Shown here: piece after piece, positions 22,615 to 31,184 of the stretch
How positions within the stretch are numbered: the stretch's first letter is position 1
Layout: each line of letters begins with the position of its first letter
DNA from: Natrinema salsiterrestre
GTDB taxonomy: Archaea; Halobacteriota; Halobacteria; Halobacteriales; Natrialbaceae
Assembly (NCBI RefSeq): GCF_029502005.1
Contig: NZ_JAMQOT010000002.1
Coordinates: forward strand, 124,001-188,000
DNA length: 64,000 bases
Direction of reading: 5' to 3'
The notes under the pieces: model-generated
What the model was told of the DNA's origin: nothing
What the model saw: the letters and a program-made list of their open reading frames with translations, nothing else
Database searches by the model: none
Made by a program: the position numbers and the translations under genes

Positions 22615-22959
22615 TCAGGGGGGGACCGACACGTCGGTTCGGGCGTCGCAGGTCGCGTCCTGCGCCCGCAACTCCGCGATCGCGGTGTACTCGCCGGGGT
22701 CCGGATCGGACCACTCGGCTTCGTACGTCGCCGCTTCTCCGGAACCGAGCGTCTCCGAACTGAGCACCTGGGCGAACATGCGGCCCTCGGTAAATCGCCA
22801 GACCTCCTCCGCGTCGTCTTCGACCACGAACTCCGCCTTGCACGAGTCCGAAAACTGGAGGTCGACCGGCTCGTCGCTCGTATTGGTGACGGTGAACACG
22901 AACATCACCGCGTCTCTGCCGCCGTCCGCCGCCGTCTCGAGTGCTCCCTCGAGGCTCAT
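22615..22959 (-). CDS. BsuPI-like intracellular proteinase inhibitor domain protein
   Basis: A 114-residue beta-sandwich protein resembling the BsuPI family. Diagnostic parts are VMFVFTVTNTSDEPVDLQFSDSCKAEFVV, EEVWRFTEGRMFAQVLSSETLGSGEAATYEAEW and PGEYTAIAELRA. No signal peptide is present, which suits a cytosolic location. BsuPI inhibits an intracellular serine protease in Bacillus, but for most homologues the target is unknown and the domain may simply be a binding module. It is divergent from the DUF2797 gene. Confidence 0.8.
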   Translation of the reverse strand: MSLEGALETAADGGRDAVMFVFTVTNTSDEPVDLQFSDSCKAEFVVEDDAEEVWRFTEGRMFAQVLSSETLGSGEAATYEAEWSDPDPGEYTAIAELRAQDATCDARTDVSVPP

Positions 22960-23135
22960 GGGCCCGTGGTTCGACCCGCTCGCTGATAGGTCTTTTCCGT
23001 CCGCTGGCGACGAAAGAATCGGTTCGGTACTCGCACCCGATTCGGACTGAGAGACGCGTCGGGGGCGAGCGACCGGTCGCTCGCTCGGAATCCGAGAGCG
23101 CTACGCCTATTTGCGCCCGACTCGAAGCCCGAGTC

Positions 23136-23888
23136 GTGCAACTGGTCGGCTACCACCCGAGCGGACGGGGGTCGGCGCTGCTCGTGAGCGACGGCGGCGA
23201 CGTCGAGGCGCGCCCGCTCGAGTCCGGCGACGAGCTCGCCTACTCGCTGGGCGACCGCCACTGTGCCGGCACCGTCGACGACGGCGAGCACGTCCCCTGC
23301 GACCGGGAGTCGACGCCGTACTGCGATTTCCACACCAGTACGTGGGTGTGCGCGCGCTGTACCGGCACCTGCCTGAAAGACGAGATGGACTGCCACGAGG
23401 AGCACGCCGTCTACGTCGCCGCCTTCGCCCCCGATACGTTCAAAGTCGGCGTCACGAAGCGCCGGCGACTCGAGACCCGACTGCGCGAGCAGGGAGCCGA
23501 CCGCGGCGCGCACGTCCACACCGTCTCGAACGGCAGGATCGCCCGCGAACTCGAGGCCGAGATCGCGACCCGACTGGTCGACCGCGTTCGAACCGGCCCC
23601 AAGGTCGCGTCCCTCGCGGCCGCGGTCGACGGCGACGCCTGGGAGTCCGCCCTCGCGGAGTTCGACGTCATCGACCGCTACGAGTTCGACTACGGGATCG
23701 ATCTCGAGGCCCGACCGGTCCGAGAGACGATGGCATCGGGAACCGTCGTCGGCGTGAAGGGGAGACTCCTCGTCCTCGCGAACGGCGGGACGATCTACGC
23801 CGTCGACATGCGCGACCTGGTCGGCTACGATCTCGAGACGGGAGCGACGAGCCGAACCCTCCAGTCGTCGCTCGGGTCGTTCGGATAG
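23136..23888 (+). CDS. DUF2797 family protein with zinc-like cysteines and a GIY-YIG-like segment
   Basis: A 250-residue cytosolic protein. GTG 23136 (VQLVGYHPSG) is preferred; the frame is open further upstream but overlaps the divergent gene. Residues about 45-90 contain a Cys/His cluster (HCAGT, VPCDRES, YCDFHTSTWVCARCTGTCLKDEMDCHEEH). Next comes VYVAAFAPDTFKVGVTKRRRLETRLREQGA, which follows the GIY-YIG nuclease pattern (two beta strands, then Arg in a helix), then a C-terminal beta-rich part. DUF2797 has no firmly known function; nuclease activity is an inference from the pattern. Confidence 0.8.
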   Translation: MQLVGYHPSGRGSALLVSDGGDVEARPLESGDELAYSLGDRHCAGTVDDGEHVPCDRESTPYCDFHTSTWVCARCTGTCLKDEMDCHEEHAVYVAAFAPDTFKVGVTKRRRLETRLREQGADRGAHVHTVSNGRIARELEAEIATRLVDRVRTGPKVASLAAAVDGDAWESALAEFDVIDRYEFDYGIDLEARPVRETMASGTVVGVKGRLLVLANGGTIYAVDMRDLVGYDLETGATSRTLQSSLGSFG

Positions 23889-24018
23889 CGCTCTTCTCGT
23901 CGGTACCGTCGGCCGATGCTAGGTAGGGCGGGATCGCTCGAGCGACGGGCGGCCCGGCGCTCGCGGGTCTCCCGCGAATCCTGCACCGCTAAGTGTCCGC
24001 GTCCCAGAGGACGTGGTA

Positions 24019-25170
24019 ATGAACGGCAACCGCTTCGGTCGCCTCTTTCAGGTGACCACGTTCGGCGAGAGCCACGGGGAGGCGATGGGCTGTACGGTCT
24101 CGGGCTGTCCCGCCGGCCTCGAGCTCACCGAGGAGGACATTCAGGCGGATCTCGACCGGCGAAAGCCGGGCCAGTCGATGATCACGACCAGCCGCGGCGA
24201 ACCCGACGCCGTCTCGATCAAGTCGGGGATTCAGGACGGCTACACGACGGGAACGCCGATCGGGCTGGTCATCCAGAACAAGGACGCGCGCTCGGGCAAG
24301 TACGAGCCCTTCATCACCGCGCCCCGGCCCAGCCACGGCGACTTCACCTACTCCGCCAAGTTCGGCACGCGTAACTGGGGCGGCGGCGGCCGCTCCTCGG
24401 CCCGCGAGACGGTCAACTGGGTCGCGGCCGGCGCGATCGCGAAGAAGATCCTCGCTCGAGAGGGAGTCGAACTCAAGGCCCACGTCAACCAGATCGGCGA
24501 CATCGAAGCGCCGGACGTGAGCTTCGAGGAGATCAAGGAACACAGCGAGGAAAACGACGTCCGCTGTGCGCATCCCGAGACCGCCGAGCGGATGCAAGAC
24601 CGGATCGCGGAGTACCAGGAGGAAGGCGACTCGATCGGCGGCAGCATCTACTTCGAGGCGCAGGGCGTCCCCGTCGGCCTCGGCGCGCCTCGGTTCGATT
24701 CGCTGTCGTCCCGGCTGGGACAGGCGATGATGTCGGTGCCGGCGACGACGGCCTTCGAGTTCGGCCTCGGGACCGACGCCGCCGAGTGGACCGGCAAGGA
24801 GCGAAACGACGACTGGGAGTTCGACGACGATGGCAACCCGGTTCCCGTCGAGAACGACCACGGCGGCATCCAGGGCGGGATCAGCTCCGGCGAGCCGATC
24901 TACGGCGAAGTGACGCTCCACGCGCCGACGTCGATCCCCAAGTCCCAGCAGACCGCCGACTGGGAGACCGGCGAACTCAAAGAGGAACAGGTCATCGGTC
25001 GCCACGACCCCGTCCTCCCGCCCCGCGGCGTCCCCGTCGTCGAGGCGATGCTCGCGCTGACGCTGGTCGACTTCATGCTCCTGTCGGGCCGGATCAACCC
25101 CGACCGCGTCGACGACCGGCCCGGCGAGTACGACACGGACTACCACCCGAGCAGCCCGCGAAACGAGTAG
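24019..25170 (+). CDS. aroC: Chorismate synthase
   Basis: Converts 5-enolpyruvylshikimate 3-phosphate to chorismate with reduced FMN, the last step of the shikimate pathway. The 383-residue protein has the family signatures GESHGEAMGC near residue 17, RPSHGDFTYSAKFGTRNWGGGGRSSARET around residues 105-135, and GGISSGEPIYGEV. The start ATG 24019 gives the standard MNGNRFGRLFQVTTFG; an in-frame GTG six bases upstream is an alternative. It is monocistronic here, convergent with the LUD gene. Confidence 0.96.
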   Translation: MNGNRFGRLFQVTTFGESHGEAMGCTVSGCPAGLELTEEDIQADLDRRKPGQSMITTSRGEPDAVSIKSGIQDGYTTGTPIGLVIQNKDARSGKYEPFITAPRPSHGDFTYSAKFGTRNWGGGGRSSARETVNWVAAGAIAKKILAREGVELKAHVNQIGDIEAPDVSFEEIKEHSEENDVRCAHPETAERMQDRIAEYQEEGDSIGGSIYFEAQGVPVGLGAPRFDSLSSRLGQAMMSVPATTAFEFGLGTDAAEWTGKERNDDWEFDDDGNPVPVENDHGGIQGGISSGEPIYGEVTLHAPTSIPKSQQTADWETGELKEEQVIGRHDPVLPPRGVPVVEAMLALTLVDFMLLSGRINPDRVDDRPGEYDTDYHPSSPRNE

Positions 25171-25308
25171 CTCGCCGGTCAGGACGCTCTCTCGTCCGTT
25201 CGGTTCTCGGACATCTGCGGTAGGCGGTACTAGAAGTGTTGAAACGGACCGAATCGTCTCGAGTGCCGTCCCTGTACTGCAGAGACCCGCGTCCCGAGCG
25301 CGACCGAG

Positions 25309-25965
25309 TTAGTATCCCAGCTGCTCGCGGATCAGAACGACGGTCGTGCGACCCTCTTCGAGTTCCCGTCGGAAGATGAGTTGCTTGGCGATCGCGGAAT
25401 CGACGCCGTAGGCCTCCTGCGCTCGTTCGTTCTCGAGGGGATAGGCGACCGACTCGAGGCGCTCGAGCGCGTCGTCGAGCGTCGGTACGATCTTGTTGAC
25501 GCCGCTGACGATGACGAGGTTGCCCGCGGCGAAGGGATACGCGCCGATTCGACTGCCGGAGCGATCGGCCGCGACGAGTTCGCCGGTCTGAGCGATCGCG
25601 TTGATGCCGCCGAGGAAGTAGTCGGCGGTCTGTGACTCGCGGCGAGCGGTCTGGCGCTCTGCATCGTCGTCGATACTCCAGATCTCGTCCGCCAGGCTCT
25701 CCCACTCGTGGTCGCCCTCGGAGAGGTAGTCGGCGAAGCCGATCTCCTCGAGCGTCGTGGAGTGGCCGTTCATCACCGACGCGCCGGCGGGGATGTGCGA
25801 CTGAACCGTTTCGAGGGCCTCCTCGGCGGAGTCGGCGACGACGACCTCGAAACCGTTGGCCTCGAGGTTTTCGACGGTCTCCTCGATGGCCGCATCGGTC
25901 GGGAGGTCGTCGAGCTGTGCGTCGATTTCCGTATCGGCGACGTAATCTGATTTCTGTTGTGACAT
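25309..25965 (-). CDS. LUD domain protein (LutC/YkgG-like)
   Basis: A 218-residue cytosolic protein of the LUD family, associated with lactate utilisation complexes. Visible family features are HIPAGASVMNGHSTTLEEIG, the central DYFLGGINAIAQTGELVAAD, and GNLVIVSGVNKIVPTLDDALERLESVAYPLENERAQ. It resembles the stand-alone LutC type; LutA and LutB are not adjacent. A role in lactate oxidation is therefore possible but unproven, since many archaeal single LUD proteins are uncharacterised. An AT-containing gap separates it from the divergent PHP gene. Confidence 0.85.
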   Translation of the reverse strand: MSQQKSDYVADTEIDAQLDDLPTDAAIEETVENLEANGFEVVVADSAEEALETVQSHIPAGASVMNGHSTTLEEIGFADYLSEGDHEWESLADEIWSIDDDAERQTARRESQTADYFLGGINAIAQTGELVAADRSGSRIGAYPFAAGNLVIVSGVNKIVPTLDDALERLESVAYPLENERAQEAYGVDSAIAKQLIFRRELEEGRTTVVLIREQLGY

Positions 25966-26182
25966 TTCGGATGTGTCTGTACGTTCGTCTCGGGGAGAGA
26001 CCGACTTAAGCGCTCGCGGATACCGGGGTTAGCTGATTACTACGGTGTTACTCCGTCCGTTCAGCGAGCTATCCGCATCGTCTGACGGGAACCGAAAACG
26101 CCGTCTCACCGCCCGCGGATCTCAGGATTCGGACGCGTTCCGCGAGCAAAACGACTAACACGCCGCCCGTGGTCGAGAGCGT

Positions 26183-26959
26183 ATGCGGGATTTTCACGTC
26201 CACTCGAACTACTCGGACGGGGACTTTCTCAGATCGATGGTTCGGGCCGCGGAATCGGCCGGTCTCGAGGGGGTCGGCTTCGCGGACCACTGCAACGTCG
26301 CCCGACGCGAGCGCCCGGAATCGATGCGGAGCGTCTACGGGTTCAACCTCGACCTCACCTACGAACGGCGCCGACGGGGAATCGAACGGCTGCGGGACGA
26401 CTCCGAGATCGAGATCTACGACGCCGTCGAGATGGACTACGATCCCCGCGACGAACCGGCCATCGACGGCTTTCTCTCGGAAGCGGATTTCGACTACGCG
26501 ATCGGGAGCGTGCACGACGTCGACGGACACAACGTACAGATCGCCTCGCACTTCGAAGACATGTCCGACGCCGAACGCGATGCGGTCGTCGACGGGTACT
26601 TCGACCGACTCGTCGCGCTCGTCGAGTCGGAACTGTTCGATATCGCGGCTCACGTGGACTTGCTCGAGCGGACGCCGCCGTTACGGGGGCGGGCGACCGA
26701 GGACCACTACCGGCGAGTGGCACAGGCAGTTGCCGACTCGCGGACGGTTCCGGAGGTCAACGCCGGACGAGCGCTGGCCGACGCCGCCGTCGTCCATCCG
26801 TCCGAGTCGTTCCTGACCGTCCTCCGCGAACACGACGTCGCCGTGACCGTCGGCACGGACTCACACCACCCGGCCGAAATCCCCGACCGCGTCGACTTTC
26901 TCACCGACTTCTTCGACGAAACCGGCCTCGAGCCGGCCGTGCCGGACGGTCTCGAGTGA
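26183..26959 (+). CDS. PHP domain phosphoesterase (histidinol-phosphatase-like)
   Basis: A 258-residue metal-dependent hydrolase of the PHP superfamily. Metal ligands are visible in order: HVHSNYSDGD at the N-terminus (His5, His7, Asp12), GFADHCNV (Asp/His), a Glu in DAVEMDYD, IGSVHDVDG, HVDLLER and, near the end, GTDSHHP. It could hydrolyse histidinol phosphate or another phosphomonoester; archaeal family members vary. ATG 26183 directly begins MRDFHVHS. It stands alone, upstream of porA by 234 bases. Confidence 0.87.
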   Translation: MRDFHVHSNYSDGDFLRSMVRAAESAGLEGVGFADHCNVARRERPESMRSVYGFNLDLTYERRRRGIERLRDDSEIEIYDAVEMDYDPRDEPAIDGFLSEADFDYAIGSVHDVDGHNVQIASHFEDMSDAERDAVVDGYFDRLVALVESELFDIAAHVDLLERTPPLRGRATEDHYRRVAQAVADSRTVPEVNAGRALADAAVVHPSESFLTVLREHDVAVTVGTDSHHPAEIPDRVDFLTDFFDETGLEPAVPDGLE

Positions 26960-27063
26960 TACTATGACACGGCGTCGCGCGCGTCACGTTCAACCGGCGG
27001 AAACGCGACAGCAGTTCCCCACAGTTGTAGACAATTATGAACGCGTTTCCCTCCAATAGTAAT

Positions 27064-27112
27064 GATCTTTCATACATATTCTTCAATGGATGTCCATTCT
27101 TCACGAAAGATC
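27064..27112 (+). repeat. Nested inverted repeats upstream of porA
   Basis: The outer arms GATCTTTC (27064-27071) and GAAAGATC (27105-27112) enclose an inner inverted repeat AATGGA-TG-TCCATT (27085-27098) in an AT-rich island. It may be a structured upstream RNA or a protein-binding region. Confidence 0.45.
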
Positions 27113-27134
27113 CTTGGTAATCTATAGCAAAGGC

Positions 27135-27145
27135 TTTAGGCACGG
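27135..27145 (+). promoter_or_regulatory. Half-site like the iron-box operator, upstream of porA
   Basis: TTTAGGCACGG matches the left arm and centre of the palindrome at 11567, without the right arm. It is 49 bases before the porA ATG. Confidence 0.25.
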
Positions 27146-27193
27146 TAGTGCGAAATTCCGGGTACGGTTGGCCCATCGGCCACTGATCCATCT

Positions 27194-29095
27194 ATGAGCG
27201 ACGAACTCATCTGGCGAATCGCGGGCGGTTCCGGCGACGGAATCGACTCGACGAGCCAGAACTTCGCCAAGGCGCTGATGCGCTCGGGGCTGGACGTATT
27301 CACACACCGCCACTATCCGTCGCGGATCCGCGGTGGCCACACGTACGTCGAGATCCGAGCCGCAGACCGCGAGGTACAGTCACGCGGTGACGGCTACAAC
27401 TTCCTGCTCTCGCTGGGCGACTCGTTCGCCCGCAATCCCCAGGAAGAGGCCTACTACGGGAACGAAGAGATCAAACCCCTGTCGGAGAACCTCGACGACC
27501 TCCGAGAGGGCGGGATCATCGTCTACGACGAGGGTCTCGTCAGCGAGGAGGACGTCGAAGCGATCGATCTCGAGGCCCGCGCCGAGGAGAACGACTGGCA
27601 CGTCTTCCCGATGGACCTCCGCGGGCTCGCCCGGGAACACGGCCGCGAGGTCATGCGCAACACCGCCGGCGTCGGCGTGACGGCGGCGCTGCTCGACATG
27701 GACCTCGAGCACATCGAGGACCTGATGTCGGACGCCATGGGCGGCGACGTCCTCGAGGCGAACCTCGAGATCCTCCACGAGGCCTACGAGACGACCAGGG
27801 AGGAGTACGAGTTCGAACACGAACTGCGCGCCCCCGAAGGCTCTCACGAGACCGAACAGGCGCTCCTGTCGGGCTCGAACGCGATCGCCTACGGCGCGAT
27901 CGACGCCGGCTGCCGGTTCATCGCCGGCTACCCGATGACGCCGTGGACGGACGTGTTCACCATCCTCGCCCAGAACTTCCCCGACATGGGCGGCGTCTCC
28001 GAGCAGGTCGAAGACGAGATCGCCGCTGCCGCGCTCGCACTCGGCGCGAGCCACGCTGGTGCGAAAGCCATGTCCGGTTCCTCCGGCGGTGGCTTCGCGC
28101 TCATGTCCGAACCGCTCGGACTCGCGGAGATGACCGAGACCCCGCTCGTCCTCGTCGAATCGATGCGGGCCGGCCCCTCGACCGGGATGCCGACGAAACC
28201 CGAACAGGGCGACCTCGAGTTCGTCCTCTACACGAGTCAGGGCGACTCGTCTCGAGTCGTCTTCGCTCCCAGCAGCATCGAGGAGGCCTACGAGCAGACC
28301 AGACTCGCCTTCGAGATCGCGTGGGACTACCAGCTGCCGGCGATCGTCATCTACGACCAGAAGCTCTCCGGCGAGAACAAGAACGTCGACGTCGAGTTCT
28401 TCGACCGCGAACCCGAGCCGGATCTGGGCGCGACGCTGACCGAAGACGAACTCGCGGAGGCCGCCCACGACGCGAGCGGCAAGTTCAAGCGGTTCAATTA
28501 CGAGGACGCCGAGAACAACGTCGCGCCGCGGTCGCTGCCCGGCCAGAAGGGCGGGCGCTACCTCGCGACCGGGAACGAGCACTCGCCCGTCGGCCACATC
28601 AGCGAGGACCCCGACAACCGCGTCGCACAGATGACGCGGCGCATCGAGAAGCTCGACTCCATCCGGGCGGAGCTCGACGAGGAACACGACTCCAACCAGA
28701 CGTACTTCGGCGACGAGACGGCCGATTACGGCATCATCACGTGGGGCTCGTCCCATGGTGCCGTCAACGAAGCCGTCGAGCGGCTCAACGAGAACGGCCA
28801 CTCCGTCAAGGGAGTCAGCGTCTCCGACATGATGCCGTTCCCCGAGGCCGAGATGACCGAGTTCCTCGAGAGCGTCGACGAGGCGATGGTCGTCGAGATG
28901 AACGCCACCGCGCAGTTCCGCGGCCTGATCCAGAAGGAACTGGGCCGGTACGGCGAGAAGATGACCAGCCTGCTGAAGTACAACGGCAACCCCTTCGAGC
29001 CCGCCGAGATCGTCGAGGGCTACGAGGTCAACGTCGCCGACGAGGACCGCCAGCCGACCGCACAGGTACGAATCGAACCCGCTGCAGGTGACTGA
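27194..29095 (+). CDS. porA: Pyruvate (2-oxoacid):ferredoxin oxidoreductase, alpha subunit
   Basis: A 633-residue subunit fusing the gamma-type and alpha-type domains, as in haloarchaeal two-subunit oxidoreductases. The gamma-like domain (1-200) opens RIAGGSGDGIDSTSQNFAKAL and has HYPSRIRGGHTYVEIR. The alpha-like domain (about 225-600) contains GSNAIAYGAIDAGCRFIAGYPMTP, EDEIAAAALALGASHAGAKAMSGSSGGGFALM and ESMRAGPSTGMPTKPEQGD. With PorB it decarboxylates a 2-oxoacid to the acyl-CoA, reducing ferredoxin. Length fits the pyruvate enzyme (about 631 residues in Halobacterium) better than the 2-oxoglutarate enzyme (about 588). porB starts 3 bases later. Confidence 0.85.
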   Translation: MSDELIWRIAGGSGDGIDSTSQNFAKALMRSGLDVFTHRHYPSRIRGGHTYVEIRAADREVQSRGDGYNFLLSLGDSFARNPQEEAYYGNEEIKPLSENLDDLREGGIIVYDEGLVSEEDVEAIDLEARAEENDWHVFPMDLRGLAREHGREVMRNTAGVGVTAALLDMDLEHIEDLMSDAMGGDVLEANLEILHEAYETTREEYEFEHELRAPEGSHETEQALLSGSNAIAYGAIDAGCRFIAGYPMTPWTDVFTILAQNFPDMGGVSEQVEDEIAAAALALGASHAGAKAMSGSSGGGFALMSEPLGLAEMTETPLVLVESMRAGPSTGMPTKPEQGDLEFVLYTSQGDSSRVVFAPSSIEEAYEQTRLAFEIAWDYQLPAIVIYDQKLSGENKNVDVEFFDREPEPDLGATLTEDELAEAAHDASGKFKRFNYEDAENNVAPRSLPGQKGGRYLATGNEHSPVGHISEDPDNRVAQMTRRIEKLDSIRAELDEEHDSNQTYFGDETADYGIITWGSSHGAVNEAVERLNENGHSVKGVSVSDMMPFPEAEMTEFLESVDEAMVVEMNATAQFRGLIQKELGRYGEKMTSLLKYNGNPFEPAEIVEGYEVNVADEDRQPTAQVRIEPAAGD

Positions 29096-29098
29096 ACT

Positions 29099-30034
29099 AT
29101 GAGTGCATTCAACGCCATCGGAGAGGAACGCGAGATCGACCGGGACGAGTTCACCCCCGGCGTCGAACCGCAGCCGACCTGGTGTCCGGGCTGTGGCGAC
29201 TTCGGCGTCCTGAAGTCGCTCAAACAGGCCCTGCCGGAAGTCGGCAAGACGCCCGAAGAAGTGCTGACCGTCACCGGGATCGGCTGTTCCGGCAAGCTGA
29301 ACAGCTATCTCGACACGTACGGCTTCCACACGATCCACGGCCGCTCGCTGCCCGTGGCCCGCGCCGCCAAACTGGCGAACACGGACCTCGAGGTCATCGC
29401 CGCCGGCGGTGACGGCGACGGCTACGGGATCGGTGGAAACCACTTCATCCACACGGCCCGGGAGAACCACGACATGACCTACATCGTGTTCAACAACGAG
29501 ATCTTCGGCCTGACGAAGGGCCAGACCTCGCCCACGAGCCCGAAGGGTCACAAGTCCAAGACCCAGCCCTCGGGCAGCGCGAAGACGCCGCTGCGGCCGC
29601 TCTCGCTGTCGCTGAACGCCGGCGCGAGCTACATCGCCCGCACCGCCGCCGTCAATCCGAACCAGGCCAAGGAGATCATCGCCGAGGCAATCGAACACGA
29701 CGGCTTCGCCCACGTCGACTTCCTGACCCAGTGTCCGACCTGGAACAAGGACGCGCGGCAGTACGTCCCCTACATCGACGTTCAGGAGTCCGACGACTAC
29801 GACTTCGACGTGACGGACCGGCGCGAGGCCGCCGAGATGATGTACGAGACCGAGGACGTGCTCAACGAGGGCACCGTCCTGACCGGCCGCTACTACGTCG
29901 ACGAGGACCGCCCGTCCTATCAGGAAGAGAAGGCCGCCGTCGGCGAGCTGCCGGAACAGCCACTCGCCGAGCGCTACTTCGACGAGGACGCCGAGTGGGA
30001 GCGCAGTTACGACCTGCTCGAGCGTCACACCTGA
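29099..30034 (+). CDS. porB: Pyruvate (2-oxoacid):ferredoxin oxidoreductase, beta subunit
   Basis: A 311-residue subunit carrying thiamine diphosphate and one [4Fe-4S] cluster. Cluster cysteines lie in WCPGCGDFGVL (residues about 28-31), GIGCSGKLNSY and, late in the chain, LTQCPTW. The TPP-magnesium motif is GGDGDGYGIGGNHFIHTARENHDMTYIVFNNEIFGLTKGQ. Its size matches Halobacterium PorB (312) rather than KorB (288). It begins 3 bases after the porA stop, so both are made from one mRNA. The likely electron acceptor is a 2Fe-2S halophilic ferredoxin, known for this family. Confidence 0.88.
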   Translation: MSAFNAIGEEREIDRDEFTPGVEPQPTWCPGCGDFGVLKSLKQALPEVGKTPEEVLTVTGIGCSGKLNSYLDTYGFHTIHGRSLPVARAAKLANTDLEVIAAGGDGDGYGIGGNHFIHTARENHDMTYIVFNNEIFGLTKGQTSPTSPKGHKSKTQPSGSAKTPLRPLSLSLNAGASYIARTAAVNPNQAKEIIAEAIEHDGFAHVDFLTQCPTWNKDARQYVPYIDVQESDDYDFDVTDRREAAEMMYETEDVLNEGTVLTGRYYVDEDRPSYQEEKAAVGELPEQPLAERYFDEDAEWERSYDLLERHT

Positions 30035-30208
30035 GCGCGCCGACTCGCGACCCGTCCGTCCCATAGCCGACGGTCGGCGGCCCGGCCCCGACCGTCATCT
30101 GCAGTTCGGATTTCGTTTTCGATACACCGTTTCGTCGGTCTGAGCGGTGAATTCGGCCCCGTGAGCGCGTCGCTCCGTCAGCGTCCCGCGAGGAGCGAAC
30201 TGGCCCGA

Positions 30209-30523
30209 TCACTCACCGGCACCCAATCCGCCGGCGAACAGCTTCGAGAGATAACTCAGAACGAGCAAGGCGACGATCAACCCGGCGAGCAGACGGGGCT
30301 GGAACCCGTAAATCGTCTCGCGGACGCCGTAGGCGACGACGAGCAGTCCCATGAGGAGGGCCGTGCCGCCGGCCCACCGCGAAACGTGTGCCGGGTCGAC
30401 CGACTCGTCGTAGTTCGCGTGCAGGTCCGCCCGCCCGCGAAACGCGATCAGGTAGCCCAGACCCAGAATCGCGAGCCCACAGACGATCCAGACGGTACCG
30501 CTGACGAGGTTCGGATCGACCAT
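30209..30523 (-). CDS. Small three-helix membrane protein (DUF3784-like)
   Basis: A 104-residue membrane protein with three hydrophobic helices: residues about 8-28 (VSGTVWIVCGLAILGLGYLI), 47-67 and 76-95. The loop HANYDESVDPAHVSRWAGG resembles the short conserved loop of DUF3784 proteins. No function is known. It lies between the convergent porB and the divergent Lrp regulator, with its own start at ATG 30523. Confidence 0.6.
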   Translation of the reverse strand: MVDPNLVSGTVWIVCGLAILGLGYLIAFRGRADLHANYDESVDPAHVSRWAGGTALLMGLLVVAYGVRETIYGFQPRLLAGLIVALLVLSYLSKLFAGGLGAGE

Positions 30524-30649
30524 TTCGATGCCGAACGTCGGCCCAGCGGGAGAATAAGTCCGGCGGTCGCGCGATCCGAGTTACGGATTCTCGAACCCGG
30601 CAGTCGGCCGTCTTCCGTTCGGATATCCGTCGTTTTCGTATACAAAAGA

Positions 30650-30656
30650 TATTTTT
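30650..30656 (+). promoter_or_regulatory. TATA box of the Lrp-type regulator
   Basis: TATTTTT, centred 27 bases before ATG 30680; leaderless. A GTATAC palindrome just upstream (30638-30643) may be part of an autoregulatory site. Confidence 0.45.
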
Positions 30657-30679
30657 CCGCCCGAGCAAAACATACTCTC

Positions 30680-31108
30680 ATGAGTACCCAGGCGACGGAA
30701 GATCGCATTCTCGATGTTCTCGAAGAGGACGCACAGGCGTCCTATGCGGAGATCGCGGAGCGGGCGAACGTGTCGAAACCGACCGTCCGAAAGTACATCA
30801 ATCAGCTCGAGGAGGAGGGCGTCATCGTCGGCTATTCGGCCGACGTCGACCCCAAGAAGCTCTCGAGCCAGACGATCGCGCTGGTCGGGATCGACGTGGC
30901 GAGCGAGCGCTACGTCAAGGCGACGAAGGCGCTGAAGGATCTCGAGGAGGTCGAGGCGCTGTACAGCTCCAGCGGCGACCACATGCTGATGGCAGAAGTA
31001 CGCGCCGAGGACGGCGACGCCCTCGGCGAAACGATCTCCGAGGCGATCCTCGAGATCGAGGGCGTCACCGCCGCCCATCCCTCTTTCCTGCAAGAGCGGC
31101 TGAAGTAA
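30680..31108 (+). CDS. Lrp/AsnC family transcriptional regulator
   Basis: A 142-residue regulator with an N-terminal winged helix (residues about 7-55: ILDVLEEDAQASYAEIAERANVSKPTVRKYINQLEEEGVIVGYSADVD) and a C-terminal RAM ligand-binding domain (LVGIDVASERYVKATKALKDLEEVEALYSSSGDHMLMAEVRAEDG). These proteins form octamers and respond to amino acids or related metabolites; the haloarchaeal LrpA1 type regulates aminotransferase and ferredoxin-oxidoreductase-linked genes. The closeness to porAB (about 650 bases) makes a link plausible but unproven. The start ATG 30680 fits a leaderless promoter. Confidence 0.9.
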   Translation: MSTQATEDRILDVLEEDAQASYAEIAERANVSKPTVRKYINQLEEEGVIVGYSADVDPKKLSSQTIALVGIDVASERYVKATKALKDLEEVEALYSSSGDHMLMAEVRAEDGDALGETISEAILEIEGVTAAHPSFLQERLK

Positions 31109-31184
31109 CCCCGCGGAATCGACCCGTCGTCACCCATCGTTGGGATTCACGTTTTCCGGCTGGCCCTCGTACGGAGAGCTACAG

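Noticed and set aside
25223-25250. A possible second copy of the 44822 inverted-repeat arm between aroC and the LUD gene
   Set aside because: Only a short stretch around GTTGAAAC is shared and no paired arm exists nearby.
27194-30034. 2-oxoglutarate:ferredoxin oxidoreductase (korAB)
   Set aside because: Subunit lengths of 633 and 311 fit the pyruvate enzyme of Halobacterium better than the shorter korAB. Substrate still needs proof.
27380-30064. An 894-codon open frame on the minus strand opposite porAB
   Set aside because: It is the antisense of two clear enzyme genes. High GC and haloarchaeal codon bias leave long stop-free antisense frames; its sequence is repetitive Val/Leu/Gly/Asp without any family motif.
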